NCBI GenBank assembly: GCA_029289015.1
Contig: JARFUL010000115.1
Location: forward strand, 1-21,418
Direction: 5' to 3'
DNA length: 21,418 nucleotides
Origin: Syntrophobacteria bacterium
Lineage (GTDB): Bacteria > Desulfobacterota > Syntrophobacteria > JARFUL01
Every line of letters begins with the position of its first letter. Positions within the stretch are counted from its first letter, which is position 1. The notes beneath the pieces were generated by a model. That model had not been told where the DNA came from and did no database searches. It worked only from the letters and a program-made list of their open reading frames with translations. Positions 7,568 to 15,095 of this stretch are shown here, in pieces. The translations under genes and the position numbers were made by a program.

Positions 7568-7810
7568 CTATTCGGTCTCCGTGTGCAGGGTGATCGCCGG
7601 CCTGAAACCCTCTGCCAGCTGGTCCACGTTATCAAAGGTCACCAGCTCCGCGGCCACCTCCCTGAGGGCCACCACCACGTCCTTGTTCTTGGACTCCATG
7701 AGCCTGAGCGTGCCCTTCCTAAGCTGGAGCACCCTCTTCGCGGCCAGATGCATCAGGGAGAACCGGTTCTCCACCTTCCCCAGACAATCCTCAACCGTTA
7801 TCCTTGCCAT
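7568..7810 (-). CDS. rpoZ: DNA-directed RNA polymerase omega subunit
   Basis: An 80-residue omega subunit, which assists assembly of beta-prime into RNA polymerase. The N terminus MARITVEDCLGKVENRFSLM and the following HLAAKRVLQLRKG match the conserved omega core, including the helix that contacts the beta-prime C-terminal tail. The end is acidic, as is usual. The ATG at 7810 has AAGGAG upstream at good spacing. In many proteobacteria rpoZ is beside gmk and spoT; here it leads a different minus-strand set with a helical protein and a Cys-rich protein. A clear promoter lies 40-70 bases upstream. Confidence 0.93.
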   Translation of the reverse strand: MARITVEDCLGKVENRFSLMHLAAKRVLQLRKGTLRLMESKNKDVVVALREVAAELVTFDNVDQLAEGFRPAITLHTETE

Positions 7811-7848
7811 ACTCCTTCACCCCTTTTAAAGATATTCGCTAATCTATT

Positions 7849-7877
7849 AATATAGCCTTCTATTTCCCTTTAGGCAA
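7849..7877 (-). promoter_or_regulatory. Sigma70-type promoter of the rpoZ cluster
   Basis: On the minus strand, TTGCCT (7877-7872, four of six) and TATATT (7854-7849, five of six) are spaced by 17 bp. Transcription would start near 7842, leaving a leader of about 30 nt before the rpoZ ATG with its AAGGAG site. The surrounding sequence is AT-rich compared with the rest of the window, which fits a promoter. Confidence 0.65.
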
Positions 7878-7879
7878 TG

Positions 7880-8567
7880 GTCCTTTTTAATTTTTTCTCC
7901 GGTGCCGCATTTTTCGACAGTACCGGCAAAACCACCCCTTAATATTACGAAAAATCGTCTCCGGCTCCCTGGGCCCTAGCGGGTTTTTGGTTCTAGGCAG
8001 CACGGGAGAATAACCGAAGGGGCAGGCCGCGTCGCGGCGGGCCGGGCGGCACTGTCCTTGCTGAGGCTGCAACACACTAAAAACACGAGAAAATCCGGCT
8101 CGCTCCCCCCGCGCTGCCCTCCCGCCATCCCGGGCTGCCGGATGAGGGGCTATCTCCTTGAAAGCCAGCAAAATAGCTCATTTTAGGGCTTTACATGGGA
8201 GGGATTTTCCTATAGCATGAAAAAAATTGATTTTTGGGAGGCAATCCCTCCCTATTGCATGCTGTTTCAGGGAGGGAGGTGCCAAGATATACCCTCGCGT
8301 TGAGGCTACACGTGTATCTTTTTGTACGGGTGGTTGTAGAAAAAAACGTCACATTTCCATAGCCCGGCTAGTTGTTTCCCTAGAATGCGTCAGGGGGGTC
8401 AAAGACGCAAAGACGCCGAATCACCGTAGATTTGCATTGCTCCGACCAGACTGGAACAGGTTTTGCTACTAATGTCTGAGGGGAAGGCGTGGAATATTCG
8501 GAGACTCTAGCCCGATATCACGATTTCCAACCGAATTGGGGTTTCACGCGACACCGGGGGTATTGAA
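7880..8567. other. About 690-base region without a convincing gene
   Basis: This is the longest non-coding stretch of the window. It separates the minus-strand rpoZ promoter from the plus-strand M23 gene. Open frames at 7887-8171 (minus) and 8227-8472 (plus) have no recognisable motifs and unlikely composition. The stretch 8197-8560 is clearly less GC-rich than the flanking genes and may be a leader, an RNA gene or decayed insert DNA. The most structured part is the GGGAGGGA cluster at 8197-8277. No tRNA, rRNA or tmRNA pattern is seen. No strong promoter for the M23 gene could be fixed. Confidence 0.5.
8197..8277 (+). repeat. Cluster of competing GGGAGGGA / TCCCTCCC inverted repeats
   Basis: One central pyrimidine block, AATCCCTCCC at 8243-8252, is complementary to three purine blocks. 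GGGAGGGATT at 8197-8206 gives a 10-bp perfect stem. GGGAGG at 8236-8241 gives a 6-bp hairpin with a 5-nt loop. GGGAGGGA at 8270-8277 gives an 8-bp hairpin with a 17-nt loop. Only one can form at a time. The motifs CTATAGCATG and CTATTGCATG recur inside. This could be a switch-like leader RNA or the remnant of a small repeat element. Confidence 0.5.
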
Positions 8568-9518
8568 ATGGCAGGGGAGCGGATAAGCCTTTTGTTCGTA
8601 CCCGACTCTGGAGACGCGCTAAAAATCTTCAGGTTCAGGCCGCTCGTGCTTTACGCGCTCGCGGCTTTTTTGATAGGCGCGGTGGTGATTTCGAGCGTCT
8701 CCACCTATTTCTTATTTAACACAATAGTTGAAAACAGGTCCCTCAGGCTGGACAACGACTCCCTGTTGAAAGACCGGGCGGAGCTTCATCGGCTCACCGC
8801 GACGCTGGAGAGGATAAAGAAGGACGAATCTCTCATCAGGTCTTTTCTGGGGCTCGACATATCCCAAAAGGCTCCTCCAACAATGGGCCAGGGCGGTCCC
8901 TCCCCCGGCAACCTCGAGTCCGACTACCGGCCCAACCGAGACCTCCCGATCCAGGGTCTGAGCGCCAGCATCGATTTGGGATCTTCCTTTGTAATGGGCA
9001 ATGTCAGCCGCAGGGCCGAAGACCTGGAGAAGAGCTTCAAGAAGATAGTGTTGGCCATAAATGAGACCAGAAAGGTCTGGGACCACACCCCGTCCATTGT
9101 CCCGCTCTCCTCCGATATCTACTGGGTGACCTCCGGGTTCGGGAGAAGGGTGAGCCGCCTCACCGGGGTCCTGGAGTTCCACAACGGCATAGACCTGACC
9201 GGCCGCCCCAACTCGTACATCATCGCTCCTGCCTCGGGAAGGGTGAAGAGGGTGGGCCGCGACCACTGCCTCGGCAGATACATAGAGATAACTCACATGA
9301 ACGGCCTGTCGACCATGTACGGCCATCTTAAGAGAGCAAAGGTAAGAAAGGGCCAGAAGGTCAAGAGGGGCCAGGTGATAGCAGTCATCGGGCGGTCCGG
9401 GCGGACCACGGGCACCCACCTGCACTACACGGTGAAGGTGAACGGAAAGGCCAAGAACCCCAGGGCCTACATGCTCAACATGATGGAGAGCCGGTCCCTT
9501 CTGGCCATGAGCGAGTGA
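8568..9518 (+). CDS. M23 family (LytM-type) metallopeptidase
   Basis: A 316-residue, membrane-anchored murein endopeptidase or amidase regulator. One TM helix (about residues 24-46) is followed by a periplasmic coiled-coil-like stretch (about 55-90) and a low-complexity linker. The LytM domain (about 185-305) shows the zinc ligands His205 and Asp209 in FHNGID and His286 in the HLHY motif (284-287), with a further His in MYGHL. Conserved metal ligands imply an active peptidase that cuts peptide cross-links, not a degenerate activator. The bactofilin gene follows after nine bases; M23-bactofilin pairs are common and control cell shape. The ATG at 8568 is preceded by GGGGG at a somewhat long spacing. 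Confidence 0.92.
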   Translation: MAGERISLLFVPDSGDALKIFRFRPLVLYALAAFLIGAVVISSVSTYFLFNTIVENRSLRLDNDSLLKDRAELHRLTATLERIKKDESLIRSFLGLDISQKAPPTMGQGGPSPGNLESDYRPNRDLPIQGLSASIDLGSSFVMGNVSRRAEDLEKSFKKIVLAINETRKVWDHTPSIVPLSSDIYWVTSGFGRRVSRLTGVLEFHNGIDLTGRPNSYIIAPASGRVKRVGRDHCLGRYIEITHMNGLSTMYGHLKRAKVRKGQKVKRGQVIAVIGRSGRTTGTHLHYTVKVNGKAKNPRAYMLNMMESRSLLAMSE

Positions 9519-9527
9519 TGACCTCCC

Positions 9528-9920
9528 ATGTTGAGCAGGAAAAAGCCGGTCAAGGAAGAGAGCGCGCCCGACACGATTGTCGGGCCCAACTCCCAGTGGG
9601 AGGGGAACCTCACCTGCCAGGGGTCGGTCTTTGTAAACGGCTCCCTGAAGGGCGCGATCAATGTCTCCGGCAGGATGGTGGTGGGGCCCGAGGGCCGCGT
9701 GGAGGCGGAGGTGAAGGCAGGCTCCGCCAGGGTGAGCGGGCAGGTAATTGGCAACATATTCGTCGAGGAGCTCCTGGAGGTGAACTCAACGGGAAAGATC
9801 ATGGGTGAAATCCACTCGGATATGATTTCCGTGGCCGAGGGGGGAGTGGTGGATGGACATTTCAACATGAGCACCCGGGAGGATAGGGCCGCTCTAGATG
9901 ACGACAAAGATACCCCGTAG
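9528..9920 (+). CDS. Bactofilin family cytoskeletal protein
   Basis: A 130-residue bactofilin, which polymerises without nucleotide into membrane-associated filaments that position cell-wall enzymes. After a short basic N terminus (MLSRKKPVK), residues about 17-115 form the regular short-strand repeats of the beta-helix: VNGSLKGAINVSGRMVVGPEGRVEAEV, then VSGQVIGNI, then NSTGKIMGEI, each with Gly at the turns. The acidic tail is disordered-looking. It starts nine bases after the M23 stop, and its 3' end overlaps the next gene's start by 23 bases, so the three are probably one operon. Family assignment is secure from the repeat pattern. Confidence 0.93.
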   Translation: MLSRKKPVKEESAPDTIVGPNSQWEGNLTCQGSVFVNGSLKGAINVSGRMVVGPEGRVEAEVKAGSARVSGQVIGNIFVEELLEVNSTGKIMGEIHSDMISVAEGGVVDGHFNMSTREDRAALDDDKDTP

Positions 9921-10248
9921 GGTTTTATATATCACCAAAATAGACCGGCGCCCGCTCAAAGTGCTGGTCGTGGCTTTGACCCTGGCAGTACTTATCGCGG
10001 GGTGCGCCACCGGGGGCACCATGCCGCCCTTGGAGGTGATGGAGGAGATCAAGTCCCGCCCCATCTCCTATCAGCAGGGCTACCAGGAGGGCTGGATGGA
10101 TGCCGGGCAGGGAGGCCACGATAGACGTAATCTGGAGCGGATGACCATTGATATACTCTACGCCCAGGGATACGATGACGGCTGGTGGGACTACAAGGAG
10201 GAGCACCGCTCCTACGTCGGTAAGTTCCTGAAACACATATCAGAGTAG
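9898..10248 (+). CDS. Small lipoprotein with two GY-x-x-GW repeats
   Basis: A 116-residue predicted lipoprotein. A basic N terminus and hydrophobic stretch (about residues 22-35) end in the lipobox LIAGC with Cys36. The mature part has two copies of a Q-G-Y-x-x-G-W-x-D motif, QGYQEGWMDA and QGYDDGWWDY, separated by about 25 residues. The ATG at 9898 overlaps the bactofilin end; a GTG at 9961 would remove the basic region before the signal, so ATG is preferred. GGAGG lies about 14 bases upstream. I do not recognise the family. Placement suggests an envelope partner of the M23-bactofilin pair. Confidence 0.78.
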   Translation: MTTKIPRRVLYITKIDRRPLKVLVVALTLAVLIAGCATGGTMPPLEVMEEIKSRPISYQQGYQEGWMDAGQGGHDRRNLERMTIDILYAQGYDDGWWDYKEEHRSYVGKFLKHISE

Positions 10249-10295
10249 CCTACTTTGGACCCCGGGCGAGCGGTTCGGGTCAGGAGGAGAGAGCT

Positions 10296-10598
10296 ATGGG
10301 TGCCACCGTAAGTTACAACCTTGAGGGTTGGGGCGAGCTTCACTGGACCTCCTTTATCAGGACGGCGGTCTTCCTTGCCCTCGCCACGGCGATCCTTGCA
10401 TTAGGCGCTTGGCTCCATTCCCTGGGCATGACCCAGCATGCATACCTAAACATGCCTCCCCATATTGTTGCCGGCCTGGTTACCGACTTGGGGAAGGTGT
10501 TCCACATCGCGGGCTCGCTGACCTGGTTCATGGGTGGGATTTTCCTGGTGAGTCTCATAATCCACTGGTTCTCGGAGGACCTAAGCCCCATACGGTAG
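10296..10598 (+). CDS. Hypothetical two-helix membrane protein
   Basis: A 100-residue protein with two clear TM helices (about residues 20-43 and 72-92) and a short connecting loop containing a HAYLNMPPHIV segment. No named family is recognised. The ATG at 10296 has a strong AGGAGGAGAG site upstream, which supports that it is translated. It lies 47 bases after the lipoprotein gene and 95 bases before the CHASE2 kinase, all on the same strand, so it may belong to either group. The His and Trp residues near the membrane faces are notable but give no function. Confidence 0.75.
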   Translation: MGATVSYNLEGWGELHWTSFIRTAVFLALATAILALGAWLHSLGMTQHAYLNMPPHIVAGLVTDLGKVFHIAGSLTWFMGGIFLVSLIIHWFSEDLSPIR

Positions 10599-10693
10599 TC
10601 TAGAACTGGAGGCCCTCTCGCAAAGGGGCGGCCCAGACAAAAGAGCGCCACCCTGGGCGAGGGTTGAACAGAGGAGGGCAAGACGCGGCTTCC

Positions 10694-13249
10694 ATGGGCT
10701 TCCTCAAACGACGTCCGGCTTTCTTTCTGGGGCTTTGCATCACCATCCTCTTTTTAGGGCTCGCCTTCTTCCGGCTGCCGCTCTTCGACACCATCGAGCT
10801 CAAGCTCTACGACGTAAGAATGGGGTTCCGCTCCGACGACACCCGCTCCCAAGACGTGGTGCTGGTCGACATAGACGACGACTCCATCGAGAAGCTGGGC
10901 CGCTGGCCCTGGCCCCGCTCCCTCATAGCCAAGGGCATAAACAAGATAACCCAGGGCGGGGCCCGCGCGGTGGGGCTCAACTTCATCTTCTCGGAGCCGG
11001 AGGAGTCCTCCGGGCTTAGGGAGATAGCGGAGCTGGAGAAGCTCTTCGCGCAGTCCATCCTCGCCCGGGTGCCCGATAAGGGCGAGCAGTTCATCCAGGC
11101 GATCAGGTCCTCCCAGGCGAGGCTCGACAACGACGGGAAGCTCGCGGACGCGCTGAAGGAGTCGGGCAGGTCCGTGCTCCCCGTGTTCTTCAAGGATTCC
11201 AGGGCCGCCGCGTTGGCTGAAGACTCCACTGCTGTGGACAGCCTCCTCATGGAGGAGTCCATCCACAACGTCACCAGATCCCCCACCGGCGACCTCACCC
11301 CCCGGTCCAACGAGATCACCCTGCCCCTGCCCGCGTTCCTCGAGGCCACGGCCGGGCTGGGCCACATAAACCTCGCGTACGACATGGACGGCACCGCGAG
11401 GAGGGAAAGGCTCCTCTACGAGTACCGGGGGCTCTTCATACCCTCCTACACGCTCAGGCTCGCGGCCCTGTACCTCGGCATGCCCCTCAAGAAGATAAGG
11501 GCCCGGCTGGGAGAAGAGGTGCGGGTGGGCTCCCTCGTCATTCCCACCACCGCGCGCTCCGAGCTGCTGGTGAGCTTCAAGGGGCCGAGGGGATCCTTTT
11601 CGCGCTTTAGCTACTTCGACGTGCTGAACGACAAGGTGCCCCTCAGTGTGTTCAGGAACAAGCTCGTGCTGGTGGGCGCGTCCGCGTCGGGGATAATGAA
11701 CCCGCTCTCCACCCCCACAGACCCCGCGATGCCGGTGAGCGAGTTCTCCGCGCACGTGATCTGGTCCATAATCAACTCGAACTTCATCCAGCTGCCGCCC
11801 TGGGCCTTCAGCGCGGAGCTCCTCTTGGTTTTGCTCTTCGGGATAGTAATCAGCTTCCTGCTTCCCAGGCTCAAGGCCATGTGGTCGGGCCTGGTCTTTG
11901 TCGGGCTCCTGGTGGTCTTGGTGGGGGGCTCCACCTTCCTCTTCGTGTCCGAGGGGTTATGGGTCAAGATGACCTACCCGCTCATCCAGCTCATCCTCGG
12001 CTACATGGGGGTGGTCTCCATCAGGTATTTCGTCACCGAGGTGGGCAAGGAGAAGGTGGAGGAGGCCTCGGCTGAGACCAACCGGATGCTGGGGCTCAGC
12101 TTCCAGACCCAGGGCATGCTCGACATGGCCTGGGAGAAGTTCCGCAAGGTGCCGGTGGACGACTCCCTCAAGGACACCATCTATAGCCTCGCGCTCGACT
12201 TCGAGAGAAAGAGGATGTTCAACAAGGCGGTCGCGGTCTACGAGTACATAGAGGACTACGACTACGAATTCAAGGACATCCAGGAGCGCAAGGGCAAGCT
12301 GATCAAGGTCGGGGAGACGGTGGTCTTCGGCGCGGGGTTGGGCGCGGGCCCCGGCGGCGGCCTGATGATGACGGGCACCGACACCCGGCCGACGCTCGGC
12401 CGCTACGAGGTCATAAAGGAGCTGGGCAAGGGCGCGATGGGGGTGGTCTACCTCGGCCAGGACCCCCGCATAAACCGCACCACCGCGATAAAGACCGTGC
12501 GGTTCACCGACGACTTTGACGAGGACGAGGCGGACAAGCTCAAGGAGCAGTTCTTCCGGGAGGCCGAGAGCGCGGGCACGCTCTCCCACCCCCACATAGT
12601 CACCATCTACGACGCGGGGGAGGAGCAGGACCTGGCCTACATCGCGATGGAGCTCCTGGAAGGCGAGGACCTCAAGGCATACACCAAGAAGGGCAACCTC
12701 CTGCCCATGCGCACGGTGGTAGGCTACGTTGCAGACGTGGCCGACGCGCTGGACTACGCGCACCAAAAGGGGATAGTCCACAGGGACGTGAAGCCGGCCA
12801 ATATAATGCTTCTGGAGTCCGGGGTGGTGAAGGTCACCGACTTCGGCATCGCGAGGATAACCGCGTCCTCCCAGACCCAGACCGGGGTGGTGAAGGGCAC
12901 GCCGTACTACATGTCCCCCGAGCAGATCTCCGGCGAAAAGGTGGACGGCCGCTCCGACGTGTTCGCCCTGGGGGTGGTGCTCTACCAGCTTCTCACCGGC
13001 GAGCTGCCCTTTGGGGGCGACAACCTGGCCGCGCTGATGCACCAGATAATGAACACCGAGCCGCCGGACCCGAGGAGTCACAACCCCAGGATAGTCAAGC
13101 CCCTGGTCACCATAATAAACAAGGCCCTGGCCAAGGATAAGGAAAAGAGGTACCAGAGGGCCATTAATATGGCCGAGCACCTGAGGACCCTGGGCAAGAA
13201 GATGGACGAGATCATCGCGAGGAAGAAGGCCCAGAAGGAGGGGGCCTGA
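10694..13249 (+). CDS. CHASE2 domain-containing serine/threonine protein kinase
   Basis: An 851-residue receptor kinase. A TM helix (about residues 8-30) precedes a periplasmic CHASE2 domain (about 31-365, with GRWPWPR at 69-75). Three hydrophobic segments (about 370-450), a TPR-like helical segment (about 460-535) and a Gly-rich linker follow. The C-terminal Hanks-type kinase (about 571-840) has the Gly loop GKGAMG (578-583), Lys600, HRD (696-698), Asp716 of DFG and GTPYYMSPEQ. All catalytic residues are present, and the activation loop is rich in Ser/Thr. The usual bacterial order is kinase first, so a C-terminal kinase behind a CHASE2 sensor is a distinct architecture. The ATG at 10694 is 15 bases after AGGAGGG; a TTG at 10664 is the alternative. 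Phosphatase and FHA genes follow. Confidence 0.93.
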   Translation: MGFLKRRPAFFLGLCITILFLGLAFFRLPLFDTIELKLYDVRMGFRSDDTRSQDVVLVDIDDDSIEKLGRWPWPRSLIAKGINKITQGGARAVGLNFIFSEPEESSGLREIAELEKLFAQSILARVPDKGEQFIQAIRSSQARLDNDGKLADALKESGRSVLPVFFKDSRAAALAEDSTAVDSLLMEESIHNVTRSPTGDLTPRSNEITLPLPAFLEATAGLGHINLAYDMDGTARRERLLYEYRGLFIPSYTLRLAALYLGMPLKKIRARLGEEVRVGSLVIPTTARSELLVSFKGPRGSFSRFSYFDVLNDKVPLSVFRNKLVLVGASASGIMNPLSTPTDPAMPVSEFSAHVIWSIINSNFIQLPPWAFSAELLLVLLFGIVISFLLPRLKAMWSGLVFVGLLVVLVGGSTFLFVSEGLWVKMTYPLIQLILGYMGVVSIRYFVTEVGKEKVEEASAETNRMLGLSFQTQGMLDMAWEKFRKVPVDDSLKDTIYSLALDFERKRMFNKAVAVYEYIEDYDYEFKDIQERKGKLIKVGETVVFGAGLGAGPGGGLMMTGTDTRPTLGRYEVIKELGKGAMGVVYLGQDPRINRTTAIKTVRFTDDFDEDEADKLKEQFFREAESAGTLSHPHIVTIYDAGEEQDLAYIAMELLEGEDLKAYTKKGNLLPMRTVVGYVADVADALDYAHQKGIVHRDVKPANIMLLESGVVKVTDFGIARITASSQTQTGVVKGTPYYMSPEQISGEKVDGRSDVFALGVVLYQLLTGELPFGGDNLAALMHQIMNTEPPDPRSHNPRIVKPLVTIINKALAKDKEKRYQRAINMAEHLRTLGKKMDEIIARKKAQKEGA

Positions 13250-13304
13250 GACAGGCATCAATGGTCTTTTTCACGGACATCAGCGTGCCCGGGCGATACC
13301 TGAC

Positions 13305-14108
13305 ATGATCTCAGTCGAATCAGCAGGGCTCACCGACGTGGGCAGAAAGCGCAAGGGGAACGAGGACTCGCTGTTCCTCGACGACAGCCTGCTCCTCTAC
13401 GTGGTCGCGGACGGAATGGGCGGCCACAGGGCGGGGGAGGTGGCCTCCAGGCTCGTGGTGGAGACCGTGCATGGCTACATGCGCCAGTTCGCTCTCCCCG
13501 GCGACGTGGACGAGCCCTTCGACGTGGACGAGTCCGTGTCCAAAGAGGCCAACAGGCTCTTGTTCGGCATCAGCCTGGCCAACCGCACGGTCTACGACAT
13601 AGCCCAGCAAAACGAGGCATACCAGGGAATGGGCTCCACCGTGTCCGCGGTCTATCTCACCGAAAACACCCTCATCGCGGGCAATGTGGGCGACAGCCCC
13701 ATATATCTCATCCGGGACGGCCAGATCGAGCCGCTGTACCAGCCCCACACGGTGCTCGCGGAGCAGATCAAGATCGACCTCGAGATGGCCGAGCGCCTGG
13801 GGGAGAGGTACAAGCACATGCTCACCCGCGCGATGGGCCTGGACGAGCAGGTGGTCCCGGACATCTGCGAGATCCAGTGCTACCAGGACGACATCCTGGT
13901 CATCTGCTCCGACGGCCTGAGCGACAAGGCCTCACCGGAGGAGATCATGGAGGTTGCGGCCAAGGCCAGTACGGATAAGGCCTGCAAAAGGCTCGTGGAT
14001 TTGGCCAATCATCGTGGGGGGGATGACAACATAACCGTTATTGTGATAAGAATTAAGAAAGTGGGGGGAGAAGGGATCAAGGGACTTTTTTCCCGGATTT
14101 TTAGATAG
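13305..14108 (+). CDS. PP2C-family Ser/Thr protein phosphatase
   Basis: A 267-residue Stp1/PrpC-like phosphatase that would reverse the upstream kinase. Motifs in order are DVGRKRKGNEDS (from 11), VVADGMGG with metal-binding Asp36 and Gly37, GSTVSAVYL, NVGDSPIYLI, CSDGLSDK, and DDNITVIVI near the end. All metal-binding Asp positions expected for the family are present. No TM or signal peptide is seen, so it is cytosolic. The ATG at 13305 has no strong Shine-Dalgarno, and 55 bases separate it from the kinase. The FHA gene follows after 53 bases, completing a kinase-phosphatase-reader set. Confidence 0.94.
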   Translation: MISVESAGLTDVGRKRKGNEDSLFLDDSLLLYVVADGMGGHRAGEVASRLVVETVHGYMRQFALPGDVDEPFDVDESVSKEANRLLFGISLANRTVYDIAQQNEAYQGMGSTVSAVYLTENTLIAGNVGDSPIYLIRDGQIEPLYQPHTVLAEQIKIDLEMAERLGERYKHMLTRAMGLDEQVVPDICEIQCYQDDILVICSDGLSDKASPEEIMEVAAKASTDKACKRLVDLANHRGGDDNITVIVIRIKKVGGEGIKGLFSRIFR

Positions 14109-14161
14109 CCGCCGCGACTTCCCGCTTAAAGATCCAGTTAAATAACGAAGAGGATTTCACA

Positions 14162-14866
14162 ATGCCGATTTTGACCTTAAAGTTCAAGGAGATGGCCATC
14201 AGGGAGTACCGGCTCGAGAGGGAGCAGAACCTCACCATAGGCCGAAGAGAGGGCAATGACGTCATCATAGAGAACCTCGCGGTCTCGGGGCACCACGCGA
14301 AGATAGACTCCGTGGGGGACGGCTTTCTGCTCACGGACCTTAAGAGCAAAAACGGCACCTTTGTAAACAACGAGGAGATCACCTCTCACTGGCTGAAGGC
14401 CGGGGATGTGGTTACCATAGGCAAGCACAACCTTATCTTCGACTACGCGGAGGACGAGCCCAAACCCGCGGAGGAGGGGGTCATGGAGCAGACCATGGCC
14501 CTGGACACCGACCAGTACCGGGAGATGGTGACCAATGACGTTCCCGAAGCCACCGGGGTGCCGCCCCAGAAGGAGTCCGTGGGGGTTCTCAGCTTCCTGA
14601 GCGGCGGCCAGGGCGAGGTGGAGCTGACCAAGAAGCTCACCAAGATAGGCAAAGACCCCTCCTCGGACGTGGTGGTGAGCGGGATCATGGTGGGCAAGAC
14701 CGCGGTCACCGTGTCCAAGAGGCCCACCGGCTACTACCTGAGCTACGTCGGGGGGCTTGCCAAGCCCAAGGTCAACGGGGAGACCATCAAGGAGTCCATC
14801 AGGCTCCGGGAGTTCGACACCATCGAGCTCGGGTCTTCCAAGATGGAGTTCGTCTACAAGCAGTAG
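14162..14866 (+). CDS. Tandem FHA-domain protein
   Basis: A 234-residue cytosolic phosphothreonine reader. The first FHA domain (about residues 5-95) has the full binding set: Gly27-Arg28, Ser42, His45 and Asn64-Gly65. A linker (about 96-140) contains EQTMALDT with Thr111 and Thr116, a TxLDT sequence like known phospho-acceptor sites in FHA regulators. The second domain (about 140-232) keeps the FHA strand pattern (IGKDPSSDVVVS, then KVNG) but lacks the Ser-x-x-His and Asn-Gly pair, so it probably does not bind phosphopeptide. The ATG at 14162 has AGAGGA about eight bases upstream. Likely partner and substrate: the kinase at 10694-13249. Confidence 0.9.
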   Translation: MPILTLKFKEMAIREYRLEREQNLTIGRREGNDVIIENLAVSGHHAKIDSVGDGFLLTDLKSKNGTFVNNEEITSHWLKAGDVVTIGKHNLIFDYAEDEPKPAEEGVMEQTMALDTDQYREMVTNDVPEATGVPPQKESVGVLSFLSGGQGEVELTKKLTKIGKDPSSDVVVSGIMVGKTAVTVSKRPTGYYLSYVGGLAKPKVNGETIKESIRLREFDTIELGSSKMEFVYKQ

Positions 14867-15095
14867 CAACCCCAGCCCAAGCCGCAGTGTCCCGCCGGGT
14901 CTCAGTGCTTCGCCGCGGGCCGGCCACAACCCCGGGGGCCCGGCCTCCTCAGACAATACTTGATTTTCAGGGTCAATCATCCGATAAGTCTCTTGAAACC
15001 GTATTGAAAGCCCCGCGCCGAAAGGGTCTGCCGGGCCGCTAGGTTTCTGCGCGACCCGGCGGTTTTGGCCCCCCTTTAATATCAAGGAGTTGGAA
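14867..15095. other. Intergenic region between the FHA and zinc-ribbon TPR genes
   Basis: A stretch of 229 bases without a gene. It holds a GC-rich inverted repeat (GGCCGG/CCGGCC near 14919-14946) without a T-run, and a candidate promoter at 14960-14988. The TPR gene's AAGGAG site is at 15084-15089. This is the longest gap in the plus-strand signalling block and probably marks an operon boundary. Confidence 0.5.
14960..14988 (+). promoter_or_regulatory. Candidate sigma70-type promoter for the zinc-ribbon pair
   Basis: TTGATT (14960-14965, four of six) and GATAAG (14983-14988, four of six) are spaced by 17 bp, about 110 bases before the start codon at 15096. The match is modest and rests on spacing and local AT richness. 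Confidence 0.35.

Noticed and set aside
7887..8171. 94-codon minus-strand open frame upstream of rpoZ
   Set aside because: It covers the rpoZ -35 side, is Arg/Pro-rich and low in structure, and has no recognisable motif. Non-coding DNA is the simpler reading.
8390..8440. Possible c-di-GMP (GEMM-I) riboswitch, from GACGCAAAG
   Set aside because: Only the short GACGCAAAG piece matches. The GGCAAACC helix and the later GGTAGCCGGGTT segment are missing; GCGTC/GACGC nearby makes only a simple 5-bp hairpin.
8227..8472. 81-codon open frame in the gap upstream of the M23 gene
   Set aside because: It starts in the middle of the inverted-repeat cluster with a non-ATG codon, has no ribosome-binding site, and its product shows no motif or plausible composition.
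11957..13261. 434-codon open frame on the minus strand
   Set aside because: It is the antisense of the kinase domain. Its composition is that of a GC-rich shadow frame and it has no start signals.
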